From Candidatus Flexicrinis affinis (GTDB taxonomy: Bacteria; Chloroflexota; Anaerolineae; Aggregatilineales; Phototrophicaceae), in the NCBI GenBank assembly GCA_016716525.1, contig JADJWE010000001.1:992001-1056000 (forward strand): DNA of 64,000 nucleotides, in the 5' to 3' direction. The notes below the pieces were generated by a model. That model saw only the letters and a program-made list of their open reading frames with translations. It searched no databases and was not told where the DNA came from. Shown here in pieces: positions 50,967-58,600 of the stretch (position 1 is its first letter; every line of letters begins with the position of its first letter). Position numbers and translations under genes: made by a program.

Positions 50967-51854
50967 TTAGGTCCCCGGATCGAGCCGGCTGCCCAGCAGG
51001 AGCTTTAGTTTGTCTGACGCCGCCGCAGGGATTCGCGCACGTGCCGTCATGACGACATTGTCCAGCGTGTGATGCGCAGGATAGTCTGCATCGACATCGA
51101 GGCGTTCAATACTGGCAGCGATGACGCGCTGAACATGGTCGATGTTCTTGGCCATCGTCGCCATGACGATCTCGGTGGTGACAGGCTCTTCAGACTCGTG
51201 CCACACATCGTAGTCGGTGATGTGCGCAATCGCGGCGTAGGCGATCTCCGCCTCACTGGCGAGGAAGGCTTCCGGTGCGGTCGTCATGCCGATGAGCTGG
51301 CCACCCCACGTGCGGTAGGTCCGGCTTTCTCCTCGCGTGCTAAAGCGCGGGCCCTCGATCACGACAAACAGCCCGCCGCGGTGCACGACCGCGTCCGGAA
51401 CCTGTGCCGCGGCCGCCTCTGCAATAACGCCCGACAGCTCCGGGCTGAACGGGTCGGCCATTGACACGTGCCCGACGACACCGTCTCCGAAGAACGTCCG
51501 TCCGCCGCGCTCCGAGCGTGTGTTGTCGTAAATCTGATCGGGCAGCGCCAGATGCCCGGGTCGGTACGATTCGGTCAGCGATCCGCACGCGTTGGCGGCG
51601 AGGATGAACCGCACACCCAGCGATTTCAACGCGTAGATATTTGCCCGGTAGGGAACCTCCGAGGGAAGCAACGTGTGGCCTTCGCCGTGGCGTGGAAGAA
51701 ACGCGACGCGCTTGCCGCGCAGCGAGCCGATGACAATTGGCCCGCTAGGCGATCCGAACGGAGTCGTCACGGTGATACTGACCTTGTCGCTGATTTCCGG
51801 CATGTTGTACAGGCCGCTGCCCCCGATGACCCCGATTGCTGCCGTTTCGGTCAT
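50967..51854 (-). CDS. mtnP: S-methyl-5'-thioadenosine phosphorylase
   Basis: A 295-residue purine-nucleoside-phosphorylase-fold enzyme that splits methylthioadenosine, a by-product of polyamine and autoinducer synthesis, into adenine and methylthioribose-1-phosphate. Conserved blocks are GVIGGSGLYNMPEI (8-21), FLPRHGEGHTLLPSEVPYRANIYALKSLGV (51-80), the Phe/Glu site VVIEGPRFSTRGESRTYRTWG and the GMTTAPEAFLASEAEIAYAAIAHITDYDVW segment. The product would be used by MtnA (9790-10833). It sits between fhaB and ftsW/rodA, an unusual place; the gaps are 3 and 9 bases, so it shares their transcript. Confidence 0.95.
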   Translation of the reverse strand: MTETAAIGVIGGSGLYNMPEISDKVSITVTTPFGSPSGPIVIGSLRGKRVAFLPRHGEGHTLLPSEVPYRANIYALKSLGVRFILAANACGSLTESYRPGHLALPDQIYDNTRSERGGRTFFGDGVVGHVSMADPFSPELSGVIAEAAAAQVPDAVVHRGGLFVVIEGPRFSTRGESRTYRTWGGQLIGMTTAPEAFLASEAEIAYAAIAHITDYDVWHESEEPVTTEIVMATMAKNIDHVQRVIAASIERLDVDADYPAHHTLDNVVMTARARIPAAASDKLKLLLGSRLDPGT

Positions 51855-51857
51855 TCG

Positions 51858-52304
51858 CTAGTTCTCCATCAGTTCGATCATGTATCGCATCTTGCCGATG
51901 CCAACGACATCGCCGTGCGTGACGATCGCCGGCTTCTCGACAGGGATTCCGTTTAGCGTTGTCCCATTACGGCTGCGTCGGTCTTCCAGCCACCATTGGT
52001 CGCTGCGGCGCGTGATGGTGGCGTGAACAGAACTGGCGAAGTTGTCATCGACGGGAATGGTGTTGGTCGGTGAACGGCCGAGGCTGGTCGTAGGCAAAAG
52101 CGGGAAGCGCTTGCCGGTTGGGACCATCTTGCTGTCGACTTCGAACATCACGACGAGATGGCCGAACGACCGGCGTTGAACCTGATGCTCGGCCGCCGCC
52201 GCCCGTAACTCGCGAACGAGCAGCCAGCCCACCACGCAGGCAAACACGACGATCAGCACGGCCGACGCGACGCGCAGACCGAACAGGACCAACTCCGCGT
52301 CCAC
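51858..52304 (-). CDS. FHA-domain membrane protein (FhaB-like)
   Basis: A 148-residue protein with one N-terminal transmembrane helix (8-30) and a cytoplasmic FHA domain (about 70-146). The FHA pattern is SLGRSPTNTIPVDDNFASSVHATITRRS, then RSRNGTTLNGIPVEKPAIVTHGDVVGIGKMRYMIE; the phosphothreonine-binding Arg, Ser and Asn are all present. It resembles actinobacterial FhaB (FipA), which links kinase signals to FtsW/PbpA. It follows the FhaA-like gene by 4 bases and mtnP by 3. Confidence 0.88.
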   Translation of the reverse strand: MDAELVLFGLRVASAVLIVVFACVVGWLLVRELRAAAAEHQVQRRSFGHLVVMFEVDSKMVPTGKRFPLLPTTSLGRSPTNTIPVDDNFASSVHATITRRSDQWWLEDRRSRNGTTLNGIPVEKPAIVTHGDVVGIGKMRYMIELMEN

Positions 52305-52308
52305 CAGC

Positions 52309-53085
52309 CTACAACCCCTCGAATGTGTCCGTGGGCGGGGAGTGATGATTGTCGTCGTCAGGACGATCGTCGATGTAGATCAGCCGCGAACGACCGATAT
52401 CGACGACGTCACCCGATCGCAGCAGGTGCTCGCGCACGCGGATGCCGTTGACGGACGTGCCGCGCGAACTGTTGATGTCGAACAGCAAAAACTCGTTGCC
52501 ACGGCGGCGGATCTGGGCGTGATAGCGCGAGACGTAGGGATCGTCGACAACCACGTCATTATCGACCATGCGGCCGACATTGATGATGTCGCGATCCAGA
52601 TCGACGCGTGTGCCGCCATTCAGGATCAGGTGCGGCTTGTGGCTGAGGTAGTCGGTCAGCGGCATGGTCACGGCGGTCAAGCCGAGCGTGCTGCCGTTGG
52701 TGTCGTCGCTGTGATTGGCGAACGCCAGCGGTCGGCGTACGGCGACGCCTTCTTGCGCGATGAGCCGAAGCGACGGAGCGCGGCTGAAGCGGTAATCTGC
52801 TTGCGAAGCGAGCGTGATCAAGTAGGTACACAAACGTTCCGCCAGGTCGGGATACTTGGCGACCAGCTTGTGGTGCAAATCAGGGGCGATCTGAAGGACG
52901 TAGCTGTCAGGGGCAAGCGGGCGGTTGATGCCTGTCGGGTCGAGCCTGAGGCCTTCTTCGAGCGCACGAACGAGATACAGCGCGAGGTCGAATACATTGA
53001 CCTTGTAGCCGAATGCAGCCGCGAACGTGGTTTCTACCCACTGTTCGAGGCGCGACTCAAATCGAGACAGCCGATCATCGTTCAT
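52309..53085 (-). CDS. FhaA-like protein (DUF3662 plus FHA domain)
   Basis: A 258-residue soluble protein with an N-terminal DUF3662 domain (about 1-115; RFESRLEQWVETTFAAAFGYKVNVFDLALYLVRALEEG, then SYVLQIAPDLHHKLVAKYPDLAERLCTYLITLA) and a C-terminal FHA domain (about 160-240; NVGRMVDNDVVVDDPYVSRYHAQIRRRGNEFLLFDINSSRGTSVNG). The FHA phosphothreonine site (Arg, Ser, Asn) is intact. It matches the architecture of mycobacterial FhaA, which binds MurJ/PbpA-type partners through phosphothreonine. The start is the ATG giving MNDDRLSRFE. It heads the Fha-mtnP-ftsW/rodA-PBP run. Confidence 0.88.
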   Translation of the reverse strand: MNDDRLSRFESRLEQWVETTFAAAFGYKVNVFDLALYLVRALEEGLRLDPTGINRPLAPDSYVLQIAPDLHHKLVAKYPDLAERLCTYLITLASQADYRFSRAPSLRLIAQEGVAVRRPLAFANHSDDTNGSTLGLTAVTMPLTDYLSHKPHLILNGGTRVDLDRDIINVGRMVDNDVVVDDPYVSRYHAQIRRRGNEFLLFDINSSRGTSVNGIRVREHLLRSGDVVDIGRSRLIYIDDRPDDDNHHSPPTDTFEGL

Positions 53086-53112
53086 AGTATGCAGATTATA
53101 GTCCGGCGTTTG

Positions 53113-53153
53113 AAAAACAAAACCCCCCGCCGAAAATTCGACAGGGGGTCGTA
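53113..53153 (-). terminator. Rho-independent terminator after the PpiC gene
   Basis: On the minus strand ACCCCC...GGGGGT closes an arm with an inner TCGAA/TTCGG pairing and is followed by TTTTGTTTTTC. It begins just past the PpiC stop codon and separates it from the FhaA-like gene. Confidence 0.75.
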
Positions 53154-53161
53154 GGCTGCGC

Positions 53162-54556
53162 TTAGCGTTCGCGGTAGATGAAGTTCGGCGACTGCGGGAT
53201 GTTGGAAGCCCATGCGTTGGTGGTTTCGTAAGTCCCTTCGGCTGCGGTCCGAACCTCGTCGATCCAGTCGGCCAGCACGAGGCTCTTGGCGCGCTCGATC
53301 TCGGCCTCGGTGGCCTCGCGATTTTCCTTCGCGCGCACTTGGATGATATGGTAGCCGAATTCCGACTCCACCGGCCCGACGATCGCGCCGATCTCCGCAT
53401 CACGTACGGCGTTTGCGAAAGGCTCGACGTAATTGGACACCGGTGCCCAGCCCAGCTCGCCGCCATTGGCGCCCGAGCCGGTATCAGTCGACGCGGCACG
53501 CGCCAGATCGCCGAACGATTCGCCGCTTTCGAGTGCGGCGATGATGTCCTGCGCCTGTTCCTCGGTTTCGACGAGGATGTGACGTACATCGGCGTACAGC
53601 GTTTCGTTTTCGGCGCTGCCGGACAAGTGATCAGCGACTGCTTTACGCAGTGCCCGTGTGCGCAGGACGTCCAGTACCGCGCTTTCGCTGGTGCCCGACT
53701 GACGTGCGATTTCCGAAACCAGCGACTGCCTTTGGTTCTCGAAGCTGGTCTGGACCTCTTCGGCGCTTCGGGTCGCCACGACCTCGGTCGGCGCGGGGGT
53801 GACTGTCGCCGTCGCTGTCGGGATCGGGGTGGCGCCCTCGATCGTCGGCGTCGCGGTTGGCTCGACTGTCGCGGTCGGTTCAGTCGTCGGTGTCGGCGAG
53901 ACGAACGGAGTCGGCGTCATGGTCGGCTCCGGCGTCGCCGTGGGATCGGTGCCGATAAGCGCCACGGCCTCCGGATCATATCCGATCAGATCGTTGATGT
54001 ACGCCTGAACATCCTCGTCCGTGACAGTGACACCCAGCTCCGCCGCGGCAGCTTCGATGAGCTTGTCGTCAACCATATCGTCAAGGACCCGCAGGCCCAT
54101 GACGTCCGAGGTGTTGAGTTCGGACCAGTAATCCGCGTAAGGCTGCTGCTGGAGCACGAAGTTTCCGGCCTCTTCGACGGAAACACCGTTCTCTTCGACA
54201 ATGTCGTTCAGGACATCGTTGATCAGCTCGATCTGCAGCGCACGTTCAATGCGCACCCGCTGCTGATATTCGCCGACCGAAATTGTCTCGCCAGCGACCG
54301 TAGCGACATTCTGGCTTGGGCGGATGAGGCCGTCCATGACGAATGCGATCAACAGCAGAATACCAATGATGACCGCTGCGGCGACAACGATCGTCAAGAT
54401 CAGGCGCTGAACAGCCGCCTCGCGTTCGTGGCGGGTCTGCTCGTGATTGGGGTTGCGGCCAAGCAATCGATCGACACGGGTCGGTTCGATGTACTGCTTG
54501 ACCTCTTTGGTCGCCGGTGCCTTTGGCAACGGCGTCGACTTGCGTTTCTTTGCCAT
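53162..54556 (-). CDS. PpiC-type peptidyl-prolyl isomerase / SurA-like foldase
   Basis: A 464-residue foldase with a cytoplasmic N-terminus of about 50 residues, one transmembrane helix (about 51-76), a SurA_N-like domain (about 80-190), a Thr/Pro linker (about 205-265, TPTPFVSPTPTTEPTATVEP) and a parvulin domain (about 320-420; YADVRHILVETEEQAQDIIAALESG, FGDLARAASTDTGSGANGGELGW, FGYHIIQVRAK). The parvulin active-site His, Asp and Phe/His elements are present. It helps fold secreted proteins at the outer face. It lies 20 bases after the rpsR stop. Confidence 0.93.
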   Translation of the reverse strand: MAKKRKSTPLPKAPATKEVKQYIEPTRVDRLLGRNPNHEQTRHEREAAVQRLILTIVVAAAVIIGILLLIAFVMDGLIRPSQNVATVAGETISVGEYQQRVRIERALQIELINDVLNDIVEENGVSVEEAGNFVLQQQPYADYWSELNTSDVMGLRVLDDMVDDKLIEAAAAELGVTVTDEDVQAYINDLIGYDPEAVALIGTDPTATPEPTMTPTPFVSPTPTTEPTATVEPTATPTIEGATPIPTATATVTPAPTEVVATRSAEEVQTSFENQRQSLVSEIARQSGTSESAVLDVLRTRALRKAVADHLSGSAENETLYADVRHILVETEEQAQDIIAALESGESFGDLARAASTDTGSGANGGELGWAPVSNYVEPFANAVRDAEIGAIVGPVESEFGYHIIQVRAKENREATEAEIERAKSLVLADWIDEVRTAAEGTYETTNAWASNIPQSPNFIYRER

Positions 54557-54576
54557 GCGCTGCGTTCCCGATTTCG

Positions 54577-55002
54577 CTAGTCGTTGATGCTGACGAAGGG
54601 CAGCAGTGCCAGATGACGCGCGCGCTTGATTTCACGCGCCAGCTGGCGCTGGCAGCGTGCGCAGTTACCGGTCTGCCGGCGCGGCTTGATACGGCCCGAC
54701 TCGCTGATGTATCGCTTCAGCGTCTCTACGTCCTTGTAGTCGAAACAGCGACCTTCTGGGCAGTAAGTGCCACGCCGCCGTCCGCCCGAGAACCCTCGTC
54801 CGCCACGGTCGCCGCGATCACCGCGATCACCGCGATCACCGCGGTCGCCACGGTCACCGCGGTCGCCACGATCACCACGGTCGCCGCGGTCGCCGCGGTC
54901 ACCACGATCACCACGATCTCCACGGTCGCCGCGTGAACGGCCTTCCGATCGCGACTCAGCTGCCTTTTCTTGCTCGTTGTTCGTTTCTTCCACGTCCGTC
55001 AT
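54577..55002 (-). CDS. rpsR: Ribosomal protein bS18 with fourteen-fold RGD extension
   Basis: A 141-residue S18. The C-terminal 65 residues are a normal bS18, with the zinc-type cysteines TYCPEGRC and NCARC, RRQTGNCARCQRQLAREIKRARHLALLPF as the diagnostic core. The N-terminal part is an acidic start (MTDVEETNNEQEKAAESRSE) followed by 14 tandem Arg-Gly-Asp units (residues 24-65), then RGGRGFSGGRRRG. Ordinary bS18 is about 75-90 residues. The unit is encoded as CGY-GGN-GAY, with third-base changes only. It is in the usual order rpsF-ssb-rpsR, 43 bases after the ssb stop. It should bind S6 in the 30S platform. Confidence 0.95.
   Translation of the reverse strand: MTDVEETNNEQEKAAESRSEGRSRGDRGDRGDRGDRGDRGDRGDRGDRGDRGDRGDRGDRGDRGDRGGRGFSGGRRRGTYCPEGRCFDYKDVETLKRYISESGRIKPRRQTGNCARCQRQLAREIKRARHLALLPFVSIND
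54808..54933 (-). repeat. 14-copy 9-bp tandem repeat encoding Arg-Gly-Asp
   Basis: Fourteen contiguous 9-base units inside rpsR, each CGC/CGT-GGC/GGT/GGA-GAC/GAT. The units differ only at third codon positions. No unit has a replacement change, no spacers are present and the frame is kept. Confidence 0.95.
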
Positions 55003-55045
55003 GGGTGGATCTCCTTCTTCCTTGGGGCTGTGCTGTCGTTGAATG

Positions 55046-55435
55046 CTAGATACCGAAATCGTCTTCGGGGTCGTCGTAATCGATGTCTGTGCCTTGACGG
55101 CGTTCGCCCAGCAGCTTCATGTCACGTGCGACGACCTCAGTGCGGAAATGCTTCTTGCCGGTTTCGTCTTCCCAACTGCGGGTCTGCAGCCGTCCCTCGA
55201 TATACACCTGATAACCTCGGCTGAGGTGCGACTTGCAGATTTCCGCCAACCGGCCCCATGCCACGATGTTGAACCACTCGGTCTTTTCCTTGCGTTCGCC
55301 GTCGGGCGTCTGCCAACTGTGGCTGACGACAGCGACATCGAAGTTCACGACGGGCGCCCCGCTCGGCGTGTAGCGGAGTTCGGGTTCGCGGCCGACGTTT
55401 CCGATGATCATGACCTTGTTCAATCCACGTGCCAT
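55046..55435 (-). CDS. ssb: Single-stranded DNA-binding protein
   Basis: A 129-residue OB-fold SSB. Conserved parts are LNKVMIIGNVGREPELRYTPSGAPV, WFNIVAWGRLAEICKSHLSRGYQVYIEGRLQTRSWED and the acidic tail ending DDPEDDFGI, similar to the DDDIPF partner-binding tip. It lies between rpsF and rpsR, the common order, with 22 bases from the rpsF stop. It coats single-stranded DNA in replication and repair. Confidence 0.97.
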   Translation of the reverse strand: MARGLNKVMIIGNVGREPELRYTPSGAPVVNFDVAVVSHSWQTPDGERKEKTEWFNIVAWGRLAEICKSHLSRGYQVYIEGRLQTRSWEDETGKKHFRTEVVARDMKLLGERRQGTDIDYDDPEDDFGI

Positions 55436-55457
55436 AGGAGTCTGCTTACGCTGCCTG

Positions 55458-55751
55458 CTATTCGTCCTTGCGGATAATCAGGTAGCGGAGGAGTGCCGGA
55501 GTCAGGCGCATGCTGCGGTCCAGCTCTTCGACATGTGCGCCGTCGATCGACGCATCGAACAGCACGTAATAGCCCTCGCGTTGGCGGTTGATCTCGTAGG
55601 CCAGCTTGCGGCGGCCCCAACGATCAATGCGGTTTACGGTGCTGGCGTTGTCCTGTTCGACAAAGCTCTTCACCTGATCGACGACTTCGTTGATCTGGTC
55701 GTCGGTGCCTTCAATGCGAACAATGAAGACGACTTCGTAGTCTTTAAGCAC
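55458..55751 (-). CDS. rpsF: Ribosomal protein bS6
   Basis: A 97-residue bS6. The core is KDYEVVFIVRIEGTDDQINEVVDQVKSFVEQ, RIDRWGRRKLAYEINRQREGYYVLFDA and LDRSMRLTPALLRYLIIRKDE, which match the family. I prefer the GTG at 55751 because GAAAGGA lies about 9 bases upstream; another GTG six codons earlier is in frame. It heads the rpsF-ssb-rpsR-ppiC run with a strong promoter. S6 binds S18 and with it may repress this mRNA. Confidence 0.95.
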   Translation of the reverse strand: MLKDYEVVFIVRIEGTDDQINEVVDQVKSFVEQDNASTVNRIDRWGRRKLAYEINRQREGYYVLFDASIDGAHVEELDRSMRLTPALLRYLIIRKDE

Positions 55752-55851
55752 GGTTTGTGTCCTTTCCACGGATCACAGCCCCTCAGCGGTACGGGCGCAC
55801 CGCCGGCGAGGCGAAAAGGTTGTGAGTGCCGCAATGCGCGGCCGACACGCC

Positions 55852-55880
55852 ATATTACAGGGATGGCCTGTGCCGGTCAA
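55852..55880 (-). promoter_or_regulatory. Sigma70 promoter for the rpsF operon
   Basis: On the minus strand TTGACC and TAATAT are separated by 17 bases. The inferred leader is about 90 bases long before the rpsF start and contains several GC-rich inverted segments (for example GCCGGCGG and GGGGC), which could hold an S6:S18-binding fold. Confidence 0.7.
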
Positions 55881-55901
55881 CGGCGAATGCTCCAGACGAA
55901 C

Positions 55902-55925
55902 AGCGCCCCTCGATCGAGGGGCGCT
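55902..55925. terminator. Perfect 24-bp palindrome, possible terminator
   Basis: AGCGCCCCTCGATCGAGGGGCGCT is a perfect inverted repeat without loop bases. It lies 33 bases past the stop of the minus-strand gene ending at 55958. The T-run after it is poor on both strands, so termination is likely but not certain. Confidence 0.5.
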
Positions 55926-55957
55926 GCCTGCTGTAACTCGTGGATGAGCGCGGAGGA

Positions 55958-56416
55958 CTAGATGCCGCCGAACCGCTCGCGAACCGGTCCACGCTCCGGC
56001 CGGCCCGGAAATTCGCGCTCGAACAGTCGATCGAGGCGAACCGATGCTTCGGCGACGAGGCCGTCGGCAAGTTCCTGCGTGATGCGGCCGTTGGCGACCG
56101 CTTCAGCCAGCCGTTCGGTGAGCTGCGCAAGAAGATCGGCCTTGATGTCCTCGACGCTGGCCCCAGCGCCGGTGACGACGTCGCTGAGCGTCGCGCCATC
56201 AGCCAACTGCTGCCGGATTTCACGAAGGTCGAGGCCGGTGGCTTCGGAGACGGCGTTGACGACATGGCGGACCGAGTTGAGGATCGGCGCCCGGCGCATC
56301 CGTCCGGGCAGGTCGCCGCGGCCACGCTGCTCGACATCCTGTGCGCTTGCGAACCCGGCAAGGCTGAAGATCATCACGGCGGCGGTTGCAAACAGAACGA
56401 GGCGTTTGGTTTTCAT
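55958..56416 (-). CDS. Small secreted helical protein
   Basis: A 152-residue secreted protein not assigned to a named family. A signal peptide (about 1-25, ending FASAQD) precedes a charged helical part. Two similar segments, SEATGLDLREIRQQLADGATLSDVVTGAGASVEDIKADLLAQL and VANGRITQELADGLVAEASVRLDRLF, recall the small spy/DUF2680-like helical repeats with LxxG turns. The C-terminus is Arg/Pro/Gly-rich. The ATG is chosen because AAGGAGAAGGGA lies upstream. It is monocistronic and divergent from the GT2 gene. Confidence 0.8.
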   Translation of the reverse strand: MKTKRLVLFATAAVMIFSLAGFASAQDVEQRGRGDLPGRMRRAPILNSVRHVVNAVSEATGLDLREIRQQLADGATLSDVVTGAGASVEDIKADLLAQLTERLAEAVANGRITQELADGLVAEASVRLDRLFEREFPGRPERGPVRERFGGI

Positions 56417-56530
56417 GTTGGCTGTCCCTTCTCCTTGTACTGGCTTGATCTCAGGGTAGGTGGTACTCGTAATGAAACCTCTGTTCAATCGTAAACAGTT
56501 GGTAAAATGCGCGTGCGGAGGTGCGCGTCC

Positions 56531-57445
56531 TTGGACATCTCAATCATCATAGTCAGTTGGAACGTCGCTGACGACCTGCGCGCCTGCCTCAACAGTTTGG
56601 AAGACGCGGGGTCGGGTCGCTACGCCGTGGAAGTCATCGTCGTAGATTCCGCTTCGCAGGACGAGACTCCGCGAATCGTGCGCGAGGAGTTTCCACACGT
56701 CACACTAGTTGCGCTGGAACAAAATGTCGGCTTCACGCGGGGTAACAACATCGGGATGGCGCGAGCCACGGGGCGCTATCTGCTGCTGCTGAACCCTGAC
56801 ACAGAGGTTGTCGGCGATGCGGTGGCGGCCCTCGCCGACCTGCTTGAACGCGACTCCACGGTCGGGATCGCCGGCCCGCACACACTGAACACCGATGGCA
56901 CGACGCAGTCGACGCGACGTCGCTTTCCCGACCGGCGCACGGCGATCTTCGAGACGCCGTGGCTGCGCCGCTTCGCCCCGAATCTGATTCGCCGATTTGA
57001 AGCCACTGAGATCGCCGACGACGTAACGGCAGATATCGACTCGGTACAGGGATCGTGCATGATGGTGCGCCGTGACGTCTACGAGCAGGTCGGCGGATTT
57101 GACGAAGGCTTCGTGATGTACTTCGAGGAGCTGGATTGGTGCTACCGCGCCAAAGCGGCAGGCTGGCGAGTCGTATACTGCGGCGGCGCGCAGATCGTCC
57201 ATCACGGCGGGCGAAGCTCGGAGCAGGTCTCCGGTCGAAAGCATGTCCATTACAACCGCAGCAAGGTGCGCTACTTCTCAAAGGTGTACGGTCGCGGCTT
57301 TGGCGTACTTCTGGTCCTCGTGCTGAAATTCGTTTATGCGTGGCAGTGGATGCTTGAAGGTGCGAAGTGGCTGCTTGGCCGCCAGCGCCAGCTGCGCGCC
57401 GAGCGCCTTGCCGCCTACGGGCAAGTTCTCCGGTCAGGCTTATGA
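56531..57445 (+). CDS. Glycosyltransferase family 2
   Basis: A 304-residue GT-A-fold transferase. It has ISIIIVSWNVADDLRACLNSL at the start, VDSASQDETPRIVREEF, LEQNVGFTRGNNIGMARATGRYLLLLNPDTEV (rhamnosyl/galactofuranosyl-like subgroup with NPD for DxD) and SVQGSCMMVRRDVYEQVGGFDEGFVMYFEELDWCYRAKAAGW, with the ED.D.C.R motif of family 2. A hydrophobic segment near 265-282 may touch the membrane. I start at TTG 56531, which has GGAGGTG 8 bases upstream; the ATG 8 codons earlier has no such site. It leads the polysaccharide operon and overlaps the GT4 gene by 4 bases. Confidence 0.9.
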   Translation: MDISIIIVSWNVADDLRACLNSLEDAGSGRYAVEVIVVDSASQDETPRIVREEFPHVTLVALEQNVGFTRGNNIGMARATGRYLLLLNPDTEVVGDAVAALADLLERDSTVGIAGPHTLNTDGTTQSTRRRFPDRRTAIFETPWLRRFAPNLIRRFEATEIADDVTADIDSVQGSCMMVRRDVYEQVGGFDEGFVMYFEELDWCYRAKAAGWRVVYCGGAQIVHHGGRSSEQVSGRKHVHYNRSKVRYFSKVYGRGFGVLLVLVLKFVYAWQWMLEGAKWLLGRQRQLRAERLAAYGQVLRSGL

Positions 57446-58600
57446 TCCGGTCGCTGCGGATCGGGCTGATCACCGGAGAATACCCGCCGATGCAAGGCGG
57501 AGTCGGCCAGCACTGCGCGAAACTGGCGTCTGCGCTGACCGATGCTGGGCACAGCGTCAGCGTGTTCAGCGACCGGCGTGCGCGGACGCTTGACGACCGC
57601 GTCGCCGTGGATGCCATTGCAGTAGGGTGGGGGATCGGTGTCGCGCGGGAAATTCGACGTTGGGCAGTACGGCGCCACTTCGACATTCTCAATCTACACT
57701 TTCAGACCGCGGCTTACGGCATGTCGCCGTGGGTGCACTTTCTGCCTGACCGCTTGGAGCCCCAGTTTGTCACCACGTTTCACGACCTGCGTGTGCCGTA
57801 CTTGTTTCCCAAAGCCGGTCCGGTTCGGCCGTGGATCGTGCGACGGTTGGCGCGGGAATCGAGCGGGGTGATCTGCACCAATCACGAGGACTTCGCGCAG
57901 TTGGCGTGGCACGGCCGGCGCAGCCTGATCCCCATTGGCAGCAGTATTCCCGCATCGCCGCGCGATGTCGCAGTAGTTCACGCTGTGCGCCATGCGATGG
58001 GTGTTGGAGACAGTACGTTTGTCGTGGCGTACTTCGGCTTTATCAACCACAGCAAAGGTGTGGATGTCCTGCTCGACGCCGTGAAAGAAGCCGTCACTTC
58101 GGTCGAGCGGCCCGTGCAGTTGTGGATCGTCGGGGACCCGCTCGGCGCCAGCGACCCGACCAACGAGACGGAAGTGCGCCGCATCGAACAGAAGATACGC
58201 GAACTCGGCCCAGATCTCACGACGCGGTGGACAGGGCCCTCTTCGGGAAGACGAGATCGCGGCCTACCTGCAAGCCGCAGATGCGGTCGCGCTGCCATTT
58301 CGCGATGGCGCATCGTACAGGCGATCGTCGCTGATGGCGGCGATCAACGCCGGTGTGCCGATCGTCACAACGCGGCCGATGGTCGCCATCGAAGCGTTCG
58401 TCGACAGCGAGAACATGCTCTTTGCAGAGCGCGATGACGCGCGCACGCTGGCGCAGCAACTTTTGCGCCTCGCCGGCGACCCAGCACTGGCGGATCGGCT
58501 GCGTGAAGGTTCAACGAAGCTTGCCGGGACCTTCGCGTGGCCGGGTATCGCTCAGGCGCATGTCGACTTCTTCTACAGCGTACTTGAGAGGCCAGCGTGA
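57442..58600 (+). pseudogene. Glycosyltransferase family 4, frameshifted
   Basis: A GT-B-fold transferase of about 385 residues if the frame is repaired. The first part (from ATG 57442) has RIGLITGEYPPMQGGVGQHCAKLASALTDAGH, the NLHFQTA acceptor-side loop, and YFGFINHSKGVDVLLDAV. The frame then breaks at GGGCCC (58234-58239). After one C is removed it reads LREDEIAAYLQAADAVALPFRDGASYRRSSLMAAINAGVPIVTT, the family's donor-site E-x7-E region, to the stop at 58600. Either a sequencing/assembly error or a real disruption is possible. It overlaps both neighbours by 4 bases. Confidence 0.85.

Noticed and set aside
54808..54933. Short regular repeats that look like a CRISPR array or a VNTR in non-coding DNA
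   Set aside because: The units are 9 bases, contiguous, without spacers and lie in the rpsR reading frame with only synonymous changes.
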